A DNA stretch of 64,000 nt from Saprospiraceae bacterium (GTDB taxonomy: Bacteria > Bacteroidota > Bacteroidia > Chitinophagales > Saprospiraceae), in contig JADJXG010000001.1 in the NCBI GenBank assembly GCA_016715965.1, positions 124,001 to 188,000 on the forward strand. The letters are read 5' to 3'. Position 1 is the stretch's first letter; each line of letters starts with the position of its first letter. A model generated the notes under the pieces. The model saw nothing but the letters and a program-made list of their open reading frames with translations. It was not told where the DNA came from and did not search any database. Shown piece by piece: positions 8,753 to 18,293 of the stretch. Position numbers and translations under genes: made by a program.

Positions 8753-11700
8753 TCATGGATTGATCACATAACTAATTCCCATATCGTCCAAACCTTTTAA
8801 AAAATCAGAAGAAATTTGAACTTTTATTTTTGGACCCAGATAGTTTAATTTTATTTCCTGTTCGGTATCCAGAAAAATAATCCGGGGCACCATTTTGTCT
8901 CTATGATTTTTAATGAGCTCGCTGAAGTTTTTTAAAAATGAATGATTGATGCTTTTGATATTGATCAGGATATTTATTTTTTTCGCCACTTGCTCCAGAG
9001 CCGATGAAAGCAGTGAAATTTTTTCCACCCTCAGTTGGTATTCGCTTTCATTTTGCCTCCAATTGTCTTTGCCAAAACTTCCTTCCACAAAAACGCATAA
9101 GCCAGGTTCCAGCAGATTCTTAAAATTCCGATAGTTCTCTTTGAATAGAAAAACGGTTTGAGATCCAAAATGATCCTGCAATACAAAATTACCAAATCCT
9201 TCACCGGATTTGTTGATTTTATGAGACACGTTGCTCACAAATCCTGCGAGTCTCACTTTGCGTTCCGGAGCGCCACTTGCCTGCAGCTGTGCCAGTGTTT
9301 CCATGGTGGCGTTGGCAGCATATTTCAATTCATATTCATAATCATCGAGGGGGTGACCACTCAAATAAATGCCCGCCACCGACATTTCCTTCTCCAATTT
9401 CTCCAAAGTATTCCAAACTTCCGCATCCGGTGGCATTGGAGCTTTGATCTCTTCGTATTCTGCTTCTCCAAAAAGAGAGCCGGCGGTGTTTTTTAAGGAA
9501 TTCTGATATTGAGCACCCCACCGGACCATGTATTCGATGTAGGAACCAAACTTGTCAAAGGGTGCAAAATACTGCGCCCTGTGAATCTCCTTAAAACTAT
9601 CAAAGGCTCCACCCATCACACAACTTTCCAATATTTTTTTATTGATGCTATTGCCCAATCGTTTCAAAACATCGGTAAAATCAAGAAAGGGCCCATTGGC
9701 ATCCCGTTCTTTTAAGATTTCTTCCACCGGCCCCTCTCCTACCCCTTTCAAGGCAGACAGTCCAAATCTTATTTCATTGGAATTGTTGACGGTAAAATCC
9801 ATGTCGCTTTCATTGATATCGGGACCGAGCACTTTTGTTTTCATTCTTCCACATTCCTGCAAATAAAATTTTAGATTATCGATGGTTCCTTTGTTGGCAG
9901 TCAATACGGCTGCCATAAATTCTGCAGGATAATGTGCTTTTAAGTAGGCTGTTTGAAAAGCCAAAATGGAATAAGCAGCAGCATGAGAACGGTTAAATCC
10001 GTATTCTGCAAACTTAGCCATTGTATCAAAAATCTGGTTGGCCAAATCTGTCTCAATGCCTTTGGCAATCGCGCGTTCGGTAAAAATGGATCTGTGTTTA
10101 TCCATTTCTTCTTTTTTCTTCTTGCCCATGGCTCTGCGAAGCATATCTGCTTCACCAAGAGAATAGTCAGCCATAATTTGTGCGACCAACATGATTTGCT
10201 CTTGATACACCATAATGCCATAGGTTGGAGCCAGTAAATCGCTGAGATTTTCGTGCGGATATTGGACGGGAATTCGGCCCCACTTCCTTGAAATAAATTC
10301 GTCAATATTGGCCATGGGACCGGGCCTGAACAAGGCATTCATTGCAATAATATCCTCAATGTTACCTGGTTTGAGATTTCTCAGGTGGCCGCGCATTCCG
10401 TCCGATTCAAATTGAAATATACCGATGGTTGCGCCTTCCTGAAACAATTCTAATGTTTTGGGATCATCCAATGGAATGTTCTTGATGTCAAGTTGAAAAT
10501 CCTTCCCGAATCTTTTCTTGATATTGAGAATGGTGTTGTCAATGATACTCAATGTAGCCAATCCCAAAAAGTCCATCTTCAGAAGACCAGTGGCTTCAAT
10601 GACACTTCCCTCCACCTGCGTCACCCACAGGTCGGTATCTTTGGCCGTGGATACCGGAATGTAATTGGTGATATCATCCGGCGCAATAATCACTGCGGAA
10701 GCATGAACGCCGGTACTTTTTACAGAACCCTCCAATTGGAGCGCTGTCTTCAGTACCTGTGCTTCCAGATTTTCACCCTGATATATTTTCCTCAACTCCT
10801 GCACCCTGGCTTTATCGTCCGGGGTAAACTCATCTGAAATAGTCTGATCCAAATTGAGTAAATCACGCAGGTGCACACCGGGTCTTGTGGGCACCATTTT
10901 AGCCAAGCGATCTGCAGAACCCAAATCAAGACGCTTGACCCTGGCCACATCCCGTATGGATGATTTGGCGGCGAGGGTGCCAAAGGTTACGATTTGAGCC
11001 ACCTGGTTTCTTCCATATTTTTCTACGACATAGTTCAGCACTTTGTCTCTTCCTCTGTCATCAAAATCAATGTCGATATCAGGCATTGAAATTCTTTCCG
11101 GATTCAAAAATCTTTCAAAAAGTAAATTGTATTTGATGGGATCAATGTCTGTTATAGTAAGACAATACGCGACTGCTGAACCTGCGGCTGAACCTCTGCC
11201 CGGACCAACCCCGACGCCCAACTTGCGTGCAGCCTGACAAAAATCCTGCACGATGAGGAAATATCCCTCAAAACCCATATTGCGGATGATCTCCAACTCA
11301 TAGTCCAATCTTTGTCTCGTCTTGTCATCCAACAGACCATATCGGTCGCGGGCCCCTTCCATGACCAAATGCCGCAAATAAGCATATTGATTTTCAAACT
11401 CTGACGGAATGGGGAATGCAGGCAACAAAATATCCCTTTCCAGATTGGGAGAGAAACATTTGTCCACAATCTCAAGGGTCTGATCCAAGGCCACTGGTAG
11501 ATCAGAAAAGCGGTCCAGCATCTGAGATTGGGTTTTAAAAAAATACTCTGAGCTTGAAAATTTGAACCTCTCGGGCTCATCAACAAAACTGTTCGTATTG
11601 ATGCAAAGCAGGATGTCATGGGGCAAGGCATCATCCTCCTGCAGGTAATGAACATCATTGGTGGCAATTACTTTGACCTTGTATTTGTCGGCCAACCAAA

Positions 11701-12304
11701 GCAATTTTTGATTGACAAACTCCTGACTAATCCCCAGTCCATCTATGTTCTCGTTTCCTTTTTGTCTTTGAATTTCGATGTAAAAATCCTCCCCCAATAG
11801 ATCCAACCACCATTTTAACAATCTTTCTGCCTCATCCATTCTTCCATGCACAATGGCTTGCGGAATTTCGGCTCCAATACAGCAGCTGGTTGCAATAATG
11901 CCCTTGTGGTGCAGTTGAATCAACTCTTTATCTATCCTTGGGAATTTTCCATACATGCCTTCAATAAATCCCAAAGAACAGAGTTTGGAAAGATTGATAT
12001 ATCCTTCCTGACTTTTGGCAAGCAGAAGTTGATGGTACCGCTCATCTTTTTCACCGGATGATTTGACGAATGAATGTTTGTGGCGATCGGGCACCATGTA
12101 AAATTCACATCCGAGAATGGGTTTTAATTTTTGTTTTTTGGCTTCCTTCACAAAGGAAAAACAACCAAACATATTGCCGTGATCCGTCAAGGCCACCGCC
12201 TTCATTCCATCCTGCTTTGCCTTTACCATCATGTTTGCCACATCCGTTGCACCATCCAATAATGAAAATTGAGTGTGACAGTGCAGGTGACAGAATTCAG
12301 GCAT
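8753..12304 (-). CDS. dnaE: DNA polymerase III subunit alpha
   Basis: This is the replicative polymerase of the chromosomal replisome. From the ATG at 12304 the protein has 1183 residues, normal for Bacteroidota DnaE. It starts with a PHP domain (HLHCHTQFSLLDGATD), followed by the polymerase core with GVGPGRGSAAGS and the catalytic aspartate motif PDIDIDFDDRGRD. Further conserved stretches are FRPGPM, YQEQIM and FNRSHAAAYS. The C-terminal part carries the helix-hairpin-helix region and an OB-fold-like segment. No intein or gap is visible. I prefer ATG 12304 to the TTG at 12328 because the latter lies inside a -7 box at 12326-12333. It is followed closely by a DUF4440 lipoprotein gene. Confidence 0.97.
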   Translation of the reverse strand: MPEFCHLHCHTQFSLLDGATDVANMMVKAKQDGMKAVALTDHGNMFGCFSFVKEAKKQKLKPILGCEFYMVPDRHKHSFVKSSGEKDERYHQLLLAKSQEGYINLSKLCSLGFIEGMYGKFPRIDKELIQLHHKGIIATSCCIGAEIPQAIVHGRMDEAERLLKWWLDLLGEDFYIEIQRQKGNENIDGLGISQEFVNQKLLWLADKYKVKVIATNDVHYLQEDDALPHDILLCINTNSFVDEPERFKFSSSEYFFKTQSQMLDRFSDLPVALDQTLEIVDKCFSPNLERDILLPAFPIPSEFENQYAYLRHLVMEGARDRYGLLDDKTRQRLDYELEIIRNMGFEGYFLIVQDFCQAARKLGVGVGPGRGSAAGSAVAYCLTITDIDPIKYNLLFERFLNPERISMPDIDIDFDDRGRDKVLNYVVEKYGRNQVAQIVTFGTLAAKSSIRDVARVKRLDLGSADRLAKMVPTRPGVHLRDLLNLDQTISDEFTPDDKARVQELRKIYQGENLEAQVLKTALQLEGSVKSTGVHASAVIIAPDDITNYIPVSTAKDTDLWVTQVEGSVIEATGLLKMDFLGLATLSIIDNTILNIKKRFGKDFQLDIKNIPLDDPKTLELFQEGATIGIFQFESDGMRGHLRNLKPGNIEDIIAMNALFRPGPMANIDEFISRKWGRIPVQYPHENLSDLLAPTYGIMVYQEQIMLVAQIMADYSLGEADMLRRAMGKKKKEEMDKHRSIFTERAIAKGIETDLANQIFDTMAKFAEYGFNRSHAAAYSILAFQTAYLKAHYPAEFMAAVLTANKGTIDNLKFYLQECGRMKTKVLGPDINESDMDFTVNNSNEIRFGLSALKGVGEGPVEEILKERDANGPFLDFTDVLKRLGNSINKKILESCVMGGAFDSFKEIHRAQYFAPFDKFGSYIEYMVRWGAQYQNSLKNTAGSLFGEAEYEEIKAPMPPDAEVWNTLEKLEKEMSVAGIYLSGHPLDDYEYELKYAANATMETLAQLQASGAPERKVRLAGFVSNVSHKINKSGEGFGNFVLQDHFGSQTVFLFKENYRNFKNLLEPGLCVFVEGSFGKDNWRQNESEYQLRVEKISLLSSALEQVAKKINILINIKSINHSFLKNFSELIKNHRDKMVPRIIFLDTEQEIKLNYLGPKIKVQISSDFLKGLDDMGISYVINP

Positions 12305-12325
12305 GGACAATTTTATTAAGGCCAA

Positions 12326-12333
12326 CAAAGGTA
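12326..12333 (-). promoter_or_regulatory. -7 promoter box of dnaE (TACCTTTG)
   Basis: The minus-strand octamer TACCTTTG matches the Bacteroidota -7 consensus TAnnTTTG and lies 22 bp upstream of the dnaE ATG. A start of transcription about 7 bp downstream gives a leader of roughly 15 nt. I could not find a convincing -33 TTTG at normal spacing. Confidence 0.5.
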
Positions 12334-12565
12334 ATACAGAACAAGAATATATAAGAAATATTCACATGTATCCAAAGAGATAGACTTCACGACAATTGAC
12401 CAGCAAATGCAGGCACTTTGGTCAGATGGACTCATTTTCAAAAGACCTTTAGACAGAGTCAATTGCCTCACATCCAATCCATCAGCTTACTGAACTTACC
12501 CTCAAAAAAAATGCACGGGTCTTTTACAGACATCCGTAAATCGATGAGAAAAGAAATGGATCCAA

Positions 12566-15500
12566 TTAGGATTTAATCATTCTTTTGAACACCGTATTGG
12601 TTGAAGTCCTGATTTCAACGAAGTAAACTCCACTTGAAAATGCAGCAGTATTGAGCTTTATTTCTTTTTCCCAATTGGAATCTTTTTGTTCAAACATCAA
12701 TCGGCCATCCACCGAATAAATTTTGATGAACAGAAGCTCTTGTTCAGATTGAATATGAACAAAATCACCAAATGGGTTTGGCCTTATTTCGAGGAAAGAT
12801 CGATTCAAATTCTCACTGGAGGTTCCCGCAAGATCGACCGTTCTAGTGAGAGAGTTGGTCCCGCAATCATTGGAGACTGTCATCTTCACCTGATACATAC
12901 CTGATCCCGCATAGGTATGGCTTGGATTCAATTGGGTACTGCTGTTACCGTCTCCAAAATCATAGACCACGTTCTCAACAAAGGTCGATAGATTCGTAAA
13001 GTCTACGGTCCGTCTATCCGGTCTTATGTTGAATTGAAAACTTGGCGCCGGTGCATTGATCACACTCAACTCCCTTGTTTTAATAATGTCTATGGTGGGT
13101 GAAACCAATCTCAAAGAAATAATTCTGGGTCCAATGGAAGAAAAACGAACATTGTGAGGTCCTGCACCATTCGCTGTGCGAGGACTTGAATTAGGTCCGA
13201 AATCCCAGCGATAAAGTCCAATACGGGCGTCAGCTGTGGCTGAAAAAGTAGTACTCCTGGTGATACAAACTACTTCCGGATTTCTGGTAATGCTGATCGG
13301 AATGGTCTCATCCAATCTTTCATTGACATTGATGTTGTCCAGGTAAAAATGACCATTTACCCCTCTCATAAATCCAAAATTGATAACGACTTTCTTCCCC
13401 ACAAAATCAGAGAGATCGAAGGTCATTTTTTTCCAATTATTCCCTGCAGTGGGCACCCAGCTTCTATTTCTGCTGGTATCCACCGTCATGATGTCAAAAT
13501 GTCCGGAATAAAAAATTCTTTTTGCGGCAAAAGAACCTTCACATACCGGCAACACTTCAATATATAGAGAATCGGGAGATCCAACACTACCGCCAAACTT
13601 GTGGTAGGCGTAATCAAAATACAAATAAGGATCTGTTGATTGGGTCAAATCAACCGTGGATGAATACAATTCGATCGGTATGCCCAAATAACTAAACAAT
13701 GGATTGGAATAGCCCAAAACCCGACCTATTGTACCATTTGCCTGAATTTCATGGCTGATGTTCCAATCTGAAACCGGTATTGTATTTCGTGGGATCCAGT
13801 TGGAAGGAAATGTGGGACTTTCAAATGTTTCGGTTAAAGGATAAACACCATTTTCATCCGCTATTTTGTCAATTTCAAGCGACAAATAAGCGGTGTCGTT
13901 GTAAGGATTCTCATCGGTCTGAAGCGATACCCACAAAGGAATGTCTTTCTTTCCTTCAAAATCAATGGCCAATCCTTCTTTCAGGCTAATCAAAATAGAA
14001 TCCCTGTAATTGATATTGAGGTTCCATTGTTCGCTTACCAACTGTCCTGCCGAAATGTAATTGATCTGAAATCCGGTAACCTTGTTGACGTTTCGATTGT
14101 ACACAAATATCTCCGGTCGAATGATCGTCTGACTCCCGCAAGCCACAAAATGCCTGTTGCTCCAGGATGGTCTTATTTTAAGTGCCAGATCATTCTGCAC
14201 GCTACACGCTACCAAGGTGTCGGGAACATTAATTGCCTTGGTTCGTCTGGACAATACACCATCTCTGTATCCAGCCACTGAAAACCACCATTCATTAAGG
14301 GGAGGTGTAATGGGAATGCTTACAAAATTTGTGTCTGTTACAGTGAGTGGTTCCATGTATTTTTCTCCCATGGTATAAATCTGAAAGCTATCCCTGATAC
14401 CGAGGTTCCAACTCAATGTGACTTCTCCCGGACAATATTTGGAGACCTTCAGGCCAATGACTGCAGCTGCAATGGTAAAATATTCGGATCGGACAGTTCG
14501 GTTGCCCTGAATGATTTCAATAAGACAGGAATCCGAATTGATATTAATGGGTACGGTCCAATTGGTCAATCTTGAAGCACCCGGTAATCTGCGGATACTG
14601 GTCCAGGTTCTGCCGCCGTTTGGGGAAAAGTTAATCTGTACGGAATCGGGTAATAGAGAAGTATAGTGAATATAAATATTCTCCAAATTGTTTAACTTCT
14701 CTCCTCCAGAAGGAAATGTCAGTGTAAGTGGTGCTTCTTCAAAATGATGCAACAAGAAATAAGTTACATTTTGATCCGGCAGGAATTTGCCTTTTACCCT
14801 CAGTTTGTATTCTCCGGCTTCCGGGAGATCAATGCTCACCTGTTCAGCATTGTTGAGAGAATCAATTCCGGGACGGGCCTCCTCTGCGAGTGTGTTAGGA
14901 TTGGGTCTGTGGTCGGGAACCAAAGGTAAAATGACTGTACCTGAGGGACTGATTAATTCCATGTCCAGATCATTAATTAAGACTTTCCTTGCACCCAGTG
15001 CGGATTCCCTTTCAGCCCAGTAAATCATAAACTTTGCCTGCAAAACTCCTGACGGCACTGCCATGGTATATTCCTGTGTTTCGCCATGTCCGATGGTTAA
15101 TTGCTGGTATTTTTTGAGCTCAATGGTCTTGAAGGCCTGATAAGCATCAATGACACCATAACCAAAAACAAAATCCGGACCTCTGGCTCCAATGTCTGTT
15201 GCCGTATTCATGATGGCCGCTTTAATCAAAGCAGAGGGTGGATTCTGGCCATTGTTAAACTGCTTGTATGCGTCGTAGAGTAGCGTCGCGACACCGGCCA
15301 CTCCGGGACTTGCAGCAGAAGTACCTCCTCCTACCTGATAAATATTTCCATCCTGGGTGGTCAGCTGATTGGTGCCCCTCGCTGAAATATGCGGGCTTAA
15401 GCGACCGTCTTTTGTCGGTCCGCGACTGCTGCTTCCTTCAATGTCTGCGTTTATTCTCAAATTGGCGGCTGTTAAGACGTTTTTTCCAATTTTGTGACCT

Positions 15501-16567
15501 CCCGTTATATTGCCCCATTGATTGCCTGCACCATACCCGCAATCCAAATTATTGGAGTTTCCTGCAGAAAATACATGCAATAGGCTTGGGTTCTCCCATA
15601 TTTGATTGTCGACAATTTGCGTGATGGCTGTATATCCTGCATTGCATCCATTGGAATACGAAGAATTGGTAATCACCACACCGTTCACCTGGTGCAACTC
15701 CAGCGTCTTGTCCAGAAAGTCATCCTGATAATTGATCACATAAAGTTCTGCTCCAATAGCCATACCATCTATAACAGGATCAATATTGCCTGCACCGCAC
15801 AAAATACCGCTGACCATGTCGCCATGGGTGCCATTGCCTCCAAATACTTCGTTGGTGATTCTGTTTTTAAAATCAATGTGGGGCCCAACAAAGCCATCAT
15901 CTCTGACACAAACTTTTACCCCTTCTCCGGTCAAAAATAAATTTTCCTTGCCGTTTGAAGCCACCCGATGGACTCTGTGCATGGATCTCCCTTCCCGGTC
16001 TTCGGGTTGGCCTGGTGCCGGAGCACATGATACGTGCTGAATCCAGGACTCCCTGACCAATTCCAAAACCCTGGATTTATTGACATAAGCATAAAAGATT
16101 CTGTATTTGGGCGAATAGCCGATGGGTTGTAAGCCGAATTCATCCGCAAATTCAGTCATATTATGTTCTGAGATTCCAGGCATGTGTTGAATCATCAATT
16201 TTTTCTCCAATCTGTCCTCGATCCCACACGGCTGATTCAACCAGATTTCTTCCGTCAGCTTATAAGAAAGATCCAATTTGCTCAATTTGCCATAGGTGGA
16301 AGAAACAGAATTTTCGGACAAAAGGGAAGGAATCATGACTAAATACCGCATTTCTCCCAGGTATTCAAGCAACTGAATGTTTTGGCCTGCCAGCATATTT
16401 CTCATTTTGTGATCAGGCAGTTTGAGAAACTCAATCACCCGATAATTCATTCCTCCAATCGGAGTACCATGGTCTGTTTGTTCGACGAATCCAATATTAT
16501 TCTGGGCAATAAGAGAGATAGTACCTGCACTGACCATTGCAATGAGGAGGAAACGAATTAAAATCAT
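12566..16567 (-). CDS. Secreted subtilisin (S8) protease with PKD and T9SS tail
   Basis: This 1333-residue protein has a signal peptide at 1-21 (ending SLIAQ) and a propeptide-like region to about 215. The S8 catalytic domain follows: Asp in CVRDDGF (223/224), His248 in GTHGDMVSG, the oxyanion Asn337 in FSAGNSN and Ser417 in GGGTSAASP, so the triad is complete. Long beta-rich modules come next, then a PKD-like domain around 1180-1250 (YDFGDGNSS). The end is a type A T9SS sorting domain (IRPNPFGDFVHI, then SSGVYFVEI). It should be exported by Sec and T9SS and cleaved at the outer membrane. It begins 9 nt after the lipoprotein gene of the exosortase operon, which makes it the last gene of that operon. 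A protease acting on exosortase-anchored cargo is an attractive but untested idea. Confidence 0.93.
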   Translation of the reverse strand: MILIRFLLIAMVSAGTISLIAQNNIGFVEQTDHGTPIGGMNYRVIEFLKLPDHKMRNMLAGQNIQLLEYLGEMRYLVMIPSLLSENSVSSTYGKLSKLDLSYKLTEEIWLNQPCGIEDRLEKKLMIQHMPGISEHNMTEFADEFGLQPIGYSPKYRIFYAYVNKSRVLELVRESWIQHVSCAPAPGQPEDREGRSMHRVHRVASNGKENLFLTGEGVKVCVRDDGFVGPHIDFKNRITNEVFGGNGTHGDMVSGILCGAGNIDPVIDGMAIGAELYVINYQDDFLDKTLELHQVNGVVITNSSYSNGCNAGYTAITQIVDNQIWENPSLLHVFSAGNSNNLDCGYGAGNQWGNITGGHKIGKNVLTAANLRINADIEGSSSRGPTKDGRLSPHISARGTNQLTTQDGNIYQVGGGTSAASPGVAGVATLLYDAYKQFNNGQNPPSALIKAAIMNTATDIGARGPDFVFGYGVIDAYQAFKTIELKKYQQLTIGHGETQEYTMAVPSGVLQAKFMIYWAERESALGARKVLINDLDMELISPSGTVILPLVPDHRPNPNTLAEEARPGIDSLNNAEQVSIDLPEAGEYKLRVKGKFLPDQNVTYFLLHHFEEAPLTLTFPSGGEKLNNLENIYIHYTSLLPDSVQINFSPNGGRTWTSIRRLPGASRLTNWTVPININSDSCLIEIIQGNRTVRSEYFTIAAAVIGLKVSKYCPGEVTLSWNLGIRDSFQIYTMGEKYMEPLTVTDTNFVSIPITPPLNEWWFSVAGYRDGVLSRRTKAINVPDTLVACSVQNDLALKIRPSWSNRHFVACGSQTIIRPEIFVYNRNVNKVTGFQINYISAGQLVSEQWNLNINYRDSILISLKEGLAIDFEGKKDIPLWVSLQTDENPYNDTAYLSLEIDKIADENGVYPLTETFESPTFPSNWIPRNTIPVSDWNISHEIQANGTIGRVLGYSNPLFSYLGIPIELYSSTVDLTQSTDPYLYFDYAYHKFGGSVGSPDSLYIEVLPVCEGSFAAKRIFYSGHFDIMTVDTSRNRSWVPTAGNNWKKMTFDLSDFVGKKVVINFGFMRGVNGHFYLDNINVNERLDETIPISITRNPEVVCITRSTTFSATADARIGLYRWDFGPNSSPRTANGAGPHNVRFSSIGPRIISLRLVSPTIDIIKTRELSVINAPAPSFQFNIRPDRRTVDFTNLSTFVENVVYDFGDGNSSTQLNPSHTYAGSGMYQVKMTVSNDCGTNSLTRTVDLAGTSSENLNRSFLEIRPNPFGDFVHIQSEQELLFIKIYSVDGRLMFEQKDSNWEKEIKLNTAAFSSGVYFVEIRTSTNTVFKRMIKS

Positions 16568-16576
16568 ACTTAAAAT

Positions 16577-17113
16577 TTAGTCTTTGTTCAAATCAGGAGC
16601 CAATTCCGCCTCTAAGATAGAGATATTTTTGATACAGGGGTGCTTGCTCAGGTCCAGGACATTTTTAATGCCTGTTTCCATTTTGATAAAAGAGTTTTTT
16701 TCTGCCGTGATCTTGCCATATTCACTCAGACTTTCCGGAGCCATGGGGCCAATGGATTGAAGGATGAGTACCACATTTCTGTTTTCGCCTTTTTCAATTT
16801 CTGAAAGTGCTGTTCCGCCTGCTACTTTTTGATCGGGTGTCAGCGCAGATAATTTTACAATGGGAGTTTTGTTCAGGTTTGATTTTTCAAAACTCTTCTT
16901 CCATACTCCCTGATAAATATTCTCAAAAATATAATCCTGGATCACCATACCCTGCTTTTCCAAATTTGTTTTATCCAGATCTGTCAATAATCTTCTTGTT
17001 TCAATTTGCCCATACACCAAATTCGTACAGAGGTCTTCATTTAAGTTGTATAATCGGATGGGCGAAGAACATGCGCCGAATAAAATGATGAAAGCCAGTA
17101 AAGAAAATCTCAT
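16577..17113 (-). CDS. Exosortase-operon lipoprotein, unknown
   Basis: The 178-residue protein starts MRFSLLAFIILFGACSSP, a signal peptide with lipobox FGAC (Cys15), so it is probably membrane-anchored by lipid. The mature region is alpha/beta, with no domain I recognise. It contains one further Cys pair candidate (EDLCTN and KHPCIKN). The start ATG overlaps the stop of the 220-residue membrane protein by 4 nt, and the S8 protease starts 9 nt downstream. This packing places it firmly in the exosortase operon. It may be an accessory factor of the sorting system; that is inference from position only. Confidence 0.75.
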   Translation of the reverse strand: MRFSLLAFIILFGACSSPIRLYNLNEDLCTNLVYGQIETRRLLTDLDKTNLEKQGMVIQDYIFENIYQGVWKKSFEKSNLNKTPIVKLSALTPDQKVAGGTALSEIEKGENRNVVLILQSIGPMAPESLSEYGKITAEKNSFIKMETGIKNVLDLSKHPCIKNISILEAELAPDLNKD

Positions 17114-17772
17114 AACTGTTTAGTATTGAATAAGCTTAAAAATTGATTCACAAACGAACTTTTTCTAAATCCAAATATCAACCAAAGAATAAAAGCCAGA
17201 CTCATGTTGAAACCCAGGGTAAAAACGGATACCAGCCATGACAAATTGCCCATTGCAGATTCGGACAATTCATAGATCCCAATTTGTTCGCTTGAGATAT
17301 GATATAAGACCAGAAAAATACATCTCAAAAATAAAAACATACCTAAGATCAATAAACTCCATACCAGTCCTTTCCATTTCGTTTTCAACTGAATGTTGGT
17401 AGCCAGAAAAATAGAAATCAGAAAAAAGAGCGGTACCAAAAACATTTCAAATAATTTAAAACGAACTGATTTGGTAGGAACACTAACCTCTGATAAGCCT
17501 GCTGCTCTGGCATCTTCAATGGCTTTTTGGACCAAATAAGGATTGCCATACACCAGATACATGGAAGAATGATCTATTTGACCCGTACTGATATCTTTGT
17601 AAATCTGTCCCTCGATATGAGCGGATGGCAAAGCTGCTTTGACTGAAAAGACTACCATCGATCGAATAAAAGCATAGCTGCTGTTGGATAGAAATGACTG
17701 GGTTAATATCAAAATGCAAAAGAGGTAGCTCAGAAAAAAAAAGCCAATAAATTTTAGCAATTCCGATCTCAT
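17110..17772 (-). CDS. Four-helix membrane protein next to exosortase
   Basis: The 220-residue protein has one N-terminal membrane segment (about 8-28), then an extracytoplasmic loop of roughly 85 residues, then three membrane segments (about 110-128, 135-155 and 180-203). The loop contains EGQIYKDISTG and YGNPYLVQKAIEDARAAG. It overlaps the exosortase gene (4 nt) and the following lipoprotein gene (4 nt), so it is translationally coupled on both sides. Membrane proteins accompanying exosortase H are known, and I suspect this is one, but I cannot confirm family membership by eye. It has no catalytic motif that I can name. Confidence 0.75.
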   Translation of the reverse strand: MRSELLKFIGFFFLSYLFCILILTQSFLSNSSYAFIRSMVVFSVKAALPSAHIEGQIYKDISTGQIDHSSMYLVYGNPYLVQKAIEDARAAGLSEVSVPTKSVRFKLFEMFLVPLFFLISIFLATNIQLKTKWKGLVWSLLILGMFLFLRCIFLVLYHISSEQIGIYELSESAMGNLSWLVSVFTLGFNMSLAFILWLIFGFRKSSFVNQFLSLFNTKQL

Positions 17773-18290
17773 GTATTGGTTTTTGTTTTACCCATCACCC
17801 ACTGTACCCAAATCAACCACATCAGGATACTGATCATCATAAAAATGACAACACCCCCGTGCAAATGCAGGAATTCAAAAAGAGAAGGGTAATGTATTTT
17901 GGCCAAAAACAGGCCTGCGATGCGAATAATATTGAGGATCACCAAAATGATCAAACCATAAATTAAGGCCGGGTATTTGTACTTTGCTGCTACCAATGGT
18001 AGGGAGAGTACTGCCGCAATGTATAAAAAAGTGGCTTCCATTCCATCGCAACCCCCTTTGATGCTAACGCCATCCACCTGATTGTGAATTGAATCTCCAG
18101 TTACTTCCACTTTAACACCGAACACTGACAAAAACAATTTTGCCATATTGGCTTCAAAATTCAATAGGCCCGGCATGATATAATTCTCGTAAAACCTGGA
18201 ATAATAAAAACTGTAGAATAAGAGCATCAGGATGATGAAATGTACAAAAAACCTGGCGATCGGCGATAGGTTTCTGTAATATTGAATCAT
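17769..18290 (-). CDS. xrtH: Exosortase family protein, probably XrtH-type
   Basis: Exosortases are membrane transpeptidase-like proteins that cut a C-terminal signal and pass the cargo on to an acceptor. This 173-residue protein has about six membrane segments and all three family catalytic residues: Cys81 in KGGCDGMEA, Arg123 in NIIRIAG and His144 (or His142) in LHLHGGVV. It is short, as expected of the small exosortase types without an EpsI domain. The XrtH assignment rests on the neighbouring cargo (19375-20214), which ends with an IPTLxxWG-like motif. As I remember, XrtH is the exosortase paired with IPTLxxWG-CTERM proteins. Gene order is lipoprotein, exosortase, membrane protein, lipoprotein, S8 protease, with 3-nt or overlapping junctions. 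Exosortase call strong; subtype moderate. Confidence 0.87.
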   Translation of the reverse strand: MIQYYRNLSPIARFFVHFIILMLLFYSFYYSRFYENYIMPGLLNFEANMAKLFLSVFGVKVEVTGDSIHNQVDGVSIKGGCDGMEATFLYIAAVLSLPLVAAKYKYPALIYGLIILVILNIIRIAGLFLAKIHYPSLFEFLHLHGGVVIFMMISILMWLIWVQWVMGKTKTNT

Positions 18291-18293
18291 AAG

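Noticed and set aside
11152..11667. 171-codon minus-strand frame inside dnaE
   Set aside because: It is an overlapping-frame shadow of the DnaE coding sequence, with Trp/Arg/Pro-rich nonsense composition.
17769..18290. Exosortase reading as an archaeosortase or a plain membrane protein
   Set aside because: Cys, Arg and His occur in the expected helices and order, and a CTERM-type cargo lies next to it, so exosortase is the better call.
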